Source of the DNA: Candidatus Zixiibacteriota bacterium
Lineage (GTDB): Bacteria > Zixibacteria > MSB-5A5 > GN15 > FEB-12
Reading direction: 5' to 3'
NCBI GenBank assembly: GCA_024278935.1
Contig: JAJRSF010000011.1
Location: forward strand, 1-64,000
DNA length: 64,000 nt
The notes beneath the pieces are model-generated. The model worked only from the letters and a program-made list of their open reading frames with translations, was not told where the DNA came from and made no database searches. This document shows, one piece after another, positions 56,871 to 64,000 of the stretch. Numbering within the stretch: the stretch's first letter is position 1; each line of letters begins with the position of its first letter. The position numbers and the translations under genes were made by a program.

Positions 56871-57514
56871 CGGTGACATCCTGCACAATTAACCGGTGGA
56901 GAGATATTTTTCTCTTTAATAATCTTAGCGGCAAATTCAGCCTGATTGTCTGGTTTTTCCCAATACATATTAGTCACCTCATCAACAGGTCTTAAATTTG
57001 GTCCCGGATTACGATGACAATCCAAACACCAGCCCATCGAAAGCGGCTCTGCTTGGGTTACTTTTTCCATTTCAGCCACATTGCCATGACAGCTAATACA
57101 ACCAACGCCTCTATCTATATGTATTGAATGATTAAAATATGCGTATTCACCGACTTTATGCACCCGAACCCATTCGATCGGTTTGCCGGTCTGCCAGCTT
57201 TCGCGAACTTTGGCAAGTTTGTCAGAGTCTGTATTTACCAATGTATGACAATTCATACAGGTACGAGTTGGAGGAACATTAGAGACCGCCGATGTTTCCA
57301 CAGAAACATGACAGTAGCGACAATCTATACCTAAATCGCCGGCATGAAGTTTGTGGCTATAATCAACAGGTTGATCAGGACGGTAGCCGACATCGGTAAA
57401 TTCCGGTGATCCAAAATATGAAAAGAAACCGACCTTACTCACACCAATGCCAACAACAACAACTAACAATATAAGAGGTAATTTATTTGTCCATGAAGGA
57501 AATATCTGTGCCAA
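56867..57514 (-). CDS. actA: ACIII pentaheme cytochrome c subunit ActA
   Basis: 215 residues: an N-terminal membrane anchor (LILLVVVVGIGVSKVGFF) and five CxxCH motifs (CRYCH, CMNCH, CISCH, CLDCH, CAGCH). It is first in the operon, as in other bacteria with ACIII. It carries electrons from ActB toward ActE. Confidence 0.96.
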   Translation of the reverse strand: MAQIFPSWTNKLPLILLVVVVGIGVSKVGFFSYFGSPEFTDVGYRPDQPVDYSHKLHAGDLGIDCRYCHVSVETSAVSNVPPTRTCMNCHTLVNTDSDKLAKVRESWQTGKPIEWVRVHKVGEYAYFNHSIHIDRGVGCISCHGNVAEMEKVTQAEPLSMGWCLDCHRNPGPNLRPVDEVTNMYWEKPDNQAEFAAKIIKEKNISPPVNCAGCHR

Positions 57515-57844
57515 GTATTAATCCTAAATTTTTAAAATTCTTAAAAAACCTACCACAGCCAAGGCTAAAACATTTCTACTCAAATGGCTGTTTAATCAGC
57601 GACAAACATAAAGCAAAAACATCATAATGTCAACAGGAAAATAGACAATTAAGAACCAATTTATCCATGTATTTCACGTTGACAATTTATATAATATTTT
57701 TTTCTTATCCTGACCTACTTTTAAATATGTACTCAATCTAAAATAAAGAATCAACAACAAAATATAGACTTTTTGGGTTTTGTTAGCCCAAATTTCATCC
57801 GACCCAAAACCATACAAATCTAGTGCTATTTTACATTTAAATTT
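57515..57844. other. Intergenic region between actA and ctaB
   Basis: About 330 AT-rich bases. It holds the actA promoter (57605-57633) and a weak TTTGGG/CCCAAA hairpin near 57770-57800 that lacks a T-tail on the minus strand, where it would have to end ctaB. Nothing else is supportable. Confidence 0.55.
57605..57633 (-). promoter_or_regulatory. Candidate promoter of the ACIII-caa3 operon
   Basis: TTGACA, 17-base spacer, TATGTT on the minus strand, about 90 bases before the actA ATG. Confidence 0.6.
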
Positions 57845-58705
57845 TTATGAAATAAACCCATCCACAACTATCGCAGTAAAAAGAGCAAAAAGGTATATAA
57901 TTGAATACCCAAACAACCCTTTGAGAATTTTTTCTGAACTATCTTTTAAGGCATAAATTGATTTTTTAATCAAAATCACACCCAAGATAACAGCGGTAAG
58001 CATATAGAACCATCCCGCTCCAAAAGCTAACAACGACAAACTAACTCCAAATAAGACAAAGCTATAAAAGATAATCTGCTTGATAGTAGATTTATCACCA
58101 CGCACAACTGGCATCATAGGGAGCTGTGCTTTGCGGTAGTCATCTTTACAAAAAAGAGCCAACGCCCAAAAATGAGGAGGTGTCCAGAAAAATATAATCG
58201 CAAACATAATCCACGGCACGACATCCATATGCCCGGTTGCGGCAGTCCATGCCCCTACTGGTGCCATAGCACCGGCAATTCCGCCGATAACAATATTTTG
58301 ATCTGTATTTGGTTTCAAATATAACGTATAAAAAAGCGAATAAAACAAAATCGTCGCAAGTGAAAGTATAGCAGTCAGCAGATTAAAGAAAACCCAGAAG
58401 ATAAGAACACCGATAATACCAATAGAGATAGAAAAAATCAAAGCATGGCTTGATTTCAATCTTCCCGACGGAAGCGGTCTTTTGGCTGCCGTACGCTCCA
58501 TCTTAGCATCGATTTCACGTTCCAGATATTGATTTAAAGCATTGGCACAACCACCTGTTAAGTAAAGTGCAAACAGACAGAGAGCAAACCGAAACGGGTC
58601 ATCAATCATGCTTCCTTCTAAAAGCAATGCAGCCGACCCGGTAAAAACTACCAAAAACATAATTGTCGGTTTAGTGAGATCTATATAATCTTTTATTTTT
58701 TTCAT
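57845..58705 (-). CDS. ctaB: Heme O synthase (protoheme IX farnesyltransferase)
   Basis: UbiA-type membrane prenyltransferase of about 286 residues. Its first Asp-rich motif is in NALNQYLEREIDAKMERTAAKRPLPSGRL and the second in CKDDYRKAQLPMMP. It turns heme B into heme O, the substrate of CtaA. The ATG at 58705 (MKKIKDYIDLTKPTIM) is the family start; the track start 22 codons earlier is rejected. It is upstream of the ACIII operon on the same strand, with a 330-base gap. Confidence 0.95.
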   Translation of the reverse strand: MKKIKDYIDLTKPTIMFLVVFTGSAALLLEGSMIDDPFRFALCLFALYLTGGCANALNQYLEREIDAKMERTAAKRPLPSGRLKSSHALIFSISIGIIGVLIFWVFFNLLTAILSLATILFYSLFYTLYLKPNTDQNIVIGGIAGAMAPVGAWTAATGHMDVVPWIMFAIIFFWTPPHFWALALFCKDDYRKAQLPMMPVVRGDKSTIKQIIFYSFVLFGVSLSLLAFGAGWFYMLTAVILGVILIKKSIYALKDSSEKILKGLFGYSIIYLFALFTAIVVDGFIS

Positions 58706-58914
58706 TATTCTTTCTTCTTTTAAAGTACCACCTAATATAACATTGCATACATATTCATAGAGTTTAAGCATCCAAGTTAACCTTTTTAATATACGTAATA
58801 AAAATTTATATTCTAATCTTTTTTTAATTTTTTTAAATTGTTTTATTAATCTATTTACAATATTTAAAGTCTAAGGATTACTAAATATCTTCTGAAATAT
58901 AACGACAGGTAAAG

Positions 58915-61269
58915 ATGACAAAATTGATTCTGTTTTTAACTTACACTATTATAGTGTTTGGTAGCTTTACATCGACAGAGGCGGCAGTCCTCAAAGGAAC
59001 TGTTATAAACAGCCAGACACAGGAGTCGGTTGCATTTGCCACTATAAAGGTGCAACAGAGTTCTCAAACAATTATGACTAACGAAGATGGAAGCTTTTCT
59101 CTGCAAGTTGATAAGGGAACCTACCACCTGACCTGTTCCCATATTGCTTATTACACTTACAAATCTGAAGTTGAAATCGACTCTGACACACTTGAATTAA
59201 AAATTCTGCTTCACCCCTCATTAATAGAACTTCCCTCGATTCATGTCTATGAACGAAATTACGATGCTGCCCAAGTTATCATCAGAGAAGCAATCGGCCA
59301 TAAAGATGAAATTTTAGCAAAACTTAAAAGCTATCAATTTGATGCCTATACAAAAACGACAATTTGGGATGCCTCCAACCTTGATTCATTAAAGCCAATG
59401 TATCTGACAGAGACTGAACTAATTGCTTATTGGAAATACCCTTATGAATACAAAGAGATTATATCCGCAAGAAAAGGCTCGGCAAATATTGAATCTAAAA
59501 ACATTATTATATCAATTGGTGAAATTCCAAATTTTAATGACAACCGTATTAAACTCGGCGCATCCCCGTTAGTATCGCCTACCGCCGAAGATGCCTTAGA
59601 ATATTACAACTACTATTTACTTGATACTCTTTTTTACGATACTCTGGCTGTATATCTTTTAGAGATAGAACCCAAGAGTAACACCACCCCCCTCTTTATA
59701 GGAACTATTCAGATAAATGCTAACAGTTACTAAATCATGGGTGTCGATCTTACTATCAACGAGGGTTTAGATTCTCCATATCTCAAAAAACTGCACTTGG
59801 TTCAGGAGTATAATTTATTTGCTGATGAATTTTGGATGCCGACTACAATACAATATGATGGCATTATTGATATTCCGATTCCAATATTCCCAAATATCTC
59901 TTTTTCTTATATCGCAGGTTTGCAAAACTACATCTTTGAAAAAGATTACGGCGACACAATATTTAATGGCTATGTTTTAGAAGTTGATAAAAACGCCGAT
60001 GATTTTGATTCTACCCAATGGCTTGCCAACAGGTTTATCCCCCTTACCATAAAAGAAGAAAATGCCTATGCCCATATTGATTCAGTTGAACAAAACAAAC
60101 CACTTCTCAAAAAACTCCTTCCGATAATTCCCGGGATCCTGATGACAATAAAAAGCAACAAAGATATTTTCCATTTCAACCGTGTTGAGGGTGCCTACCT
60201 TGGTGGAAAATTTAATTTCAGGACTGATAACGACAAATTTGAAACAACCTCAAAGATTGGTTACGCCTTTGATGCCGAGCTTTGGCAACATGATAACAGT
60301 ATAAAATATTTTCTCTCCAAAAAACATAGGTTCAACCTGCAAGCTTCGTATCATGATAATCTACAAACTCGTAAAACTTTAAACTCACCTACAAACGGCA
60401 ATGCAACGATTGTTTCTCTTTTAAAAAAAGTCGACCAGTATGATTATTACCGTGAAAAAGGATTCAGCCTGACCGCATCGATTGCCCCCATCAAACAGAC
60501 AACTTTCTCTCTTTCATTTAACAACTATAAACAGTTCAGCATAAGCAATAACAGTAACTATTCAATACGACACAAAGACAGCACCTACCGAGAGAACCTT
60601 CCAATAACCGACGGTGATCTTAAATCACTGCAGTTCTCTTTAATGTACGATTCAAATAAAAAGATGAAAATCAAAGGGAAAGAGCATGCACTCTTTAGCT
60701 ACCCTTACACACTCATCCGCATTGGTGCAGAAATTTCAGACAGTTCTTTGTTACAATCTGATTTCACCTATAAAACTCTCTATGCCCAACTATACACATC
60801 ACGACAAGTCTTAGGCATCGGGACCTCATCAATCGGATTTTATGGTACAACAAAACTCTCGGGACAGCTTCCACCTCAAAGATACACAACCATGGATTTT
60901 GGCGGAAGAATTTTCGATCAGGACATGACTTTTAAAACCTTAAGCAGTACAAATTTCACCGCAACCGAACTTTTATCAGTTTACTACTGTCATGATTTTG
61001 GAACAAAACTATTTAAAAGATCAAAGCTCCCCCTTATCAAAAAAATACCGTTCAGTTTCTCTATACATGGTGGAGCATTTTGGTCTGAATTGACAGGCAA
61101 CGATTACAACAGCTACGATGAGCTGACTAATCAAACAGATAAGCCCTACAGCGAACTTGGTTTTGCCATCGGTCGCCTGCCAATGCTTTTAAAAATTTCA
61201 GCAACGTGGCAATTATCAGCCTATAATACTTCATCATATAAAATCAGAGTCGGCTTCGACTTTAAATAA
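58915..61269 (+). pseudogene. DUF5686 / carboxypeptidase-regulatory-like outer-membrane protein with in-frame stop
   Basis: The two ORFs of the track are one frame: ...GTIQINANSY, TAA (59731-59733), then IMGVDLTINEGL. The rebuilt product is about 784 residues. A signal peptide (STEAAV) is followed by a CarboxypepD_reg-like domain (VLKGTVINSQTQESVAFATIKV, GSFSLQV, LTCSHIAYYT). The DUF5686 body then follows, with barrel-like strands in the C-terminal half ending NTSSYKIRVGFDFK. A single AAA-to-TAA change would explain the stop, since Lys fits between SY and IMG. This family is widespread in Bacteroidetes and relatives; function unknown. Confidence 0.85.
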
Positions 61270-61305
61270 GTTGGAACGATTTATTTTTTCTTCTGTTCTA
61301 CCAGT

Positions 61306-62004
61306 ATGCACAAGTATAAAAGACAACATATATCTATTATTATACCGACCTTAAATGAAGAGAAAAATCTCGGTTTTTTACTTCATTATATAAAACAAAA
61401 TTTCAACTCTTGTGAAATCATTGTTGTCGATGGCGGTAGTTCAGACAAGACAGTTGAAATAGCCCAAGAGTTTGCGACTGTTGTCTTTTCCCCAAAAGGG
61501 CGAGGCAAACAACTCAATGCCGGAGCAAAAAATGCAACCGGAGATATCCTCTGGTTTTTACATGCCGACACAACCCCGCATATTGAATCTATCAAACTGA
61601 TACAATCAAACATGCTCGATAAAAATATTGTCGGAGGTGGTTTTGCCTACAACCTTGGCTCTACAAGTATGGCACTTAAATTTATAAGTTGGTTTTCAAA
61701 TCAAAAGAATAGATTACTAAAACGTATCTATGGTGACATGGGTATTTTTGTACGACGAGAAATTTTCAACAAGATAGATGGCTTCCCCGAATCTCTCCTT
61801 ATGGAAGATTTCGAATTCAGCCGAAGACTCAAAAGAATTGGTAAAATTTTAATCTTACCGCAACAAATTAAGACCTCACCAAGAGATTGGTATAAAGAAG
61901 GGTTCACAAAAAAAGTTATCAAAGACACCTGCATACGAATGGCATACTGCATGAACGTCGATGACCAAAAATTATATAACTGGTACTATGGAGTTAAAAG
62001 ATGA
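61306..62004 (+). CDS. TIGR04283 family glycosyltransferase
   Basis: 232-residue GT2-type enzyme. The nucleotide-sugar-binding start is IIPTLNEEKNLGFLL, IIVVDGGSSDKTVEIA and GRGKQLNAGAKNATGDILWFLHADTTP with the metal-binding DxD-like HAD; the acceptor region is GDMGIFVRREIF and LLMEDFEFSRRLK. This is the pattern of the TIGR04283 group, linked in the literature to arsenosugar biosynthesis clusters. It overlaps the DUF547 gene by 4 bases (ATGA). Confidence 0.85.
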   Translation: MHKYKRQHISIIIPTLNEEKNLGFLLHYIKQNFNSCEIIVVDGGSSDKTVEIAQEFATVVFSPKGRGKQLNAGAKNATGDILWFLHADTTPHIESIKLIQSNMLDKNIVGGGFAYNLGSTSMALKFISWFSNQKNRLLKRIYGDMGIFVRREIFNKIDGFPESLLMEDFEFSRRLKRIGKILILPQQIKTSPRDWYKEGFTKKVIKDTCIRMAYCMNVDDQKLYNWYYGVKR

Positions 62005-62777
62005 AAAAAATAATTACAGCACTTATGCTGATTTTTATTTTCAGCACAAATAGCTTTGCTTTTGACCATACATTTGCAAACTATGAATCCCTGCTAAACG
62101 AAACAGTTCACAACGGACTTGTTGATTACAAAAAGATGTTGAACGAACCAAAAATATTACAAGAGGCACTCTTAGATTTCTCTGAAGTCAAACAAACCGA
62201 ATATGAATCGTTTGACCGTTCTCAAAAAGTCGCATACATGATCAACGCTTATAATATCTATACTATAGAAGGAATCGTCAAAGCGTACCCGGTTGAAAGT
62301 ATCAAAAAAATCGGCGGTTTCTGGAACAAAGCCAAACATAAAGTAGCCGGACAGATGCTTACCCTAGATAATATTGAACATGACATCTTGCGGAAAACTT
62401 TCCATGAAGAACGTATTCACATCGCTGTAGTCTGTGCCTCCATTTCCTGCCCGGAACTATGGAACCATCCTTTTATAGCAGACTCCCTTGAGCAGCAACT
62501 TACTTTTCGTTCACAAAGTTTTGCCACCGACGTCTCACGGAACAAACTTAATTTTGATAAGAAAGAGATTAAACTTTCTAAAATTTTAAAATGGTATGGA
62601 AAAGATTTTGAAGCAAAATATTCGGGTGATTCAATTTTCCCATATCTCTATGGTAAAAAAAGAGCTGTCGCTAATTTTATTTACCAGCATCTTCCAACAG
62701 AAGAACAGACTAAACTAAAAGATGGAAAGTTTAAAGTTAGGTTTCTTTCGTATGACTGGAACCTAAACGAGCAGTAA
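62001..62777 (+). CDS. DUF547 domain protein
   Basis: 258 residues. Signal peptide (STNSFAF), then DUF547: FANYESLLNETVHNGLVDYKKM, AYMINAYNIYTIEGIVKAYPVESIKKIGGFWNK, DNIEHDILR, IHIAVVCASISCPEL (Cys and His typical of the family) and SKILKWYGKDF. Function unknown. Coupled to the TIGR04283 gene, an association also seen elsewhere. It ends 1 base before the convergent gene. Confidence 0.9.
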   Translation: MKKIITALMLIFIFSTNSFAFDHTFANYESLLNETVHNGLVDYKKMLNEPKILQEALLDFSEVKQTEYESFDRSQKVAYMINAYNIYTIEGIVKAYPVESIKKIGGFWNKAKHKVAGQMLTLDNIEHDILRKTFHEERIHIAVVCASISCPELWNHPFIADSLEQQLTFRSQSFATDVSRNKLNFDKKEIKLSKILKWYGKDFEAKYSGDSIFPYLYGKKRAVANFIYQHLPTEEQTKLKDGKFKVRFLSYDWNLNEQ

Positions 62778-62778
62778 A

Positions 62779-64000
62779 TTATTTTTGAAAATTAAATTCA
62801 TAGTTCCGCAGATTAAGAACTATGAAAAACAGAAACAGATAACTCATCTGCCCCCACATCCATCCCGCCTCAATAAACGATGTCACTAAAATCAAGAGTG
62901 ATATCGTACACAAAGAAATATCAATTTCAGATAAGTAAGTTTTTTTCTTCAGGTACACTTTCTAACTGTAACGAAACTGATTCAGTATCAAAGCAAAAAC
63001 AGCCGTTGTACCGACTACGCCTGTCTCGGCAAGGTAATGGAAAAACATATTGTGTGCCGAGTAATTTTGTATATATGGGAACATGTAATGCAGATGTATC
63101 GAGCTATAAATTGTATTCAAAATTTTATAATGCCCCAGCCCAATTCCTAAAATCGGATTGTCAGCAAATGTTGTCAAAGCATTTGTCCACAAAACTATCC
63201 GAACTAAAAATGTTTCCGATGGTGCCGAGCTAAGCAACGACCCAAATCGAGTCATCACTACGTTGATAAATTCAGGGCTTAAAACAAAGAGCATCGCAAC
63301 AAACGAAACCGATGCTACCGATATGATTTGGATTCTTCTAACAGCTTTATTATTTCTCTGCTGACCTCTTTTCAAACTAAAATAAACCGCTATCGCTCCA
63401 AAGAATAAGGCAAACATTATAGATAGTCTTGACTGAGTACCTATCAATGCACCGATAATTAACAGAAGTGCAATCAGATAGTAAAACATTTTTCTCGATG
63501 ACGCCCGCATGAAATATACCAGCCCTATCGGAAAAGCAATCATCATAATATCATCAAGAGTCGAACGAGCAAAGCCAAACAGCCGTTCCATTTTTGCACC
63601 ACCGATAACTGGAAGCAAAGCGATAAACGCATGCATCACTGCTAGCATAAAATAAAGATGAAGTAGTTTTTCAACCGAGGCATATTTTGAAAGTGAGTAC
63701 AACGATACAAAAGTCAGAAAGAGATAGAGAACATGCAAAATCGGCATAACCGAAAGCGACGGATTATACCCAAAGAGTGCCACGATAAAAAATGCAATTG
63801 AGATAGCGATAAAATTAAATGACAATTTTGGTAAAGCAAACTTGTACTCCCCTTTGAGAAGCAGGTCAAACCATGCCGTCACTATAACAAGTAATGCGGA
63901 AATATCTATAAGCATTACAGAGAATCTGTCCACCAGAAGTGCATTGGTGAACATAATAAAAATAAACTGATATAATACGAATTTCGGTTGTGTAATAACC
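62779..64000 (-). pseudogene. O-antigen ligase-like gene, interrupted and 5'-truncated by the window
   Basis: Multi-helix membrane protein of the O-antigen ligase/polymerase (Wzy_C) type. The frame is open to the window edge (QPKFVLYQFIFI before the Met at 63954), so the start lies outside. Family pattern: GTQSRLSIMFALFFGAI and the late periplasmic loop LTTFADNPILGIGLGHYKI ... NYSAHNMFFHYLAETG. The track stops at a TAG (62962-62964), but the same frame continues 60 codons, KVYLKKKTYLSEIDISLCTI ... SFIEAGWMWGQMSYLFLFF, to a TAA at 62779. The last part is a normal closing helix. Single nonsense change. Confidence 0.85.

Noticed and set aside
57674-57705. Plus-strand TTGACA near TATAAT
   Set aside because: The hexamers are only a few bases apart, not a working spacing, and no plus-strand gene follows.

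Overview
The window is a gene-dense, AT-rich stretch of chromosome from a Gram-negative, aerobically respiring bacterium. It has a TonB-dependent receptor, SurA-type periplasmic chaperones, lipoproteins, an O-antigen ligase-like protein, and an alternative complex III (ACIII) fused in one operon with a caa3 oxidase. That operon, a DUF5686-type protein, and a secreted protein ending in thrombospondin type 3 repeats plus a dockerin-like tail ([13 protein letters not shown]) point to the FCB superphylum. The tail style is one I associate with candidate phylum Zixibacteria and relatives; this is an inference from protein style, not from a marker gene. I saw no rRNA, tRNA, CRISPR array, transposase or phage gene.

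Layout. 0-5 kb (+): the 3' end of an unknown gene, hprK, two parvulin-type folding factors (a lipoprotein and SurA), an S4-domain protein and a small zinc-ribbon protein. 5-6 kb (-): a CheY/CheX pair. 6-14.5 kb: a choice-of-anchor-B/TSP3/dockerin secreted protein, a broken beta-barrel gene, a GIY-YIG protein, a cyclophilin, a TonB receptor with OprC-like copper-site motifs, and a LemA-DUF2207 pair. 14.6-28.2 kb (-): glmM-glmS with a propeller lipoprotein, an inositol-phosphatase-like gene behind a heterodimeric ABC exporter, a frameshifted secreted protein, a cupin, a lone etfB and a histone H1-like protein. 28.3-35.1 kb (-): the classical yceD-rpmF-plsX-fabH-fabD-fabG-acpP-fabF-rnc operon. 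35.6-43 kb (-): a complete F1Fo ATP synthase operon, atpZ-(I-like)-B-E-F-H-A-G-D-C. 43-57.5 kb (-): ACIII (actA-F), a small membrane protein, SCO, caa3 oxidase subunits II-I-III-IV, heme A synthase, a second SCO gene (interrupted) and DUF420/CtaM. 57.8-64 kb: heme O synthase (-), an interrupted DUF5686 gene (+), a TIGR04283 glycosyltransferase with a DUF547 protein (+), and an interrupted O-antigen ligase gene (-) running off the window.

How they work together. The right half is an oxidative phosphorylation island. ACIII oxidises quinol and passes electrons to the caa3 oxidase, ctaA/ctaB make heme A, SCO and CtaM assemble the metal centres, and the neighbouring F-type ATPase uses the proton gradient. 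The TonB receptor at 10-12 kb could supply copper for it. The centre makes fatty acids and amino-sugar precursors for the envelope.

Most notable: five genes in 64 kb are interrupted although the reading frame on both sides of the lesion is well preserved. The lesions are four in-frame stops (TAG, TAA, TAA, TAG) and two frameshifts in A/T homopolymers. They are either real gene decay, readthrough, or assembly error, and can be tested with reads. Other points are a CheX whose catalytic Asn is replaced by His, a histone-like protein with a Myb-like core between two basic tails, a paired-palindrome candidate operator before lemA, and small interspersed inverted repeats. I found no clearly new multi-gene system.
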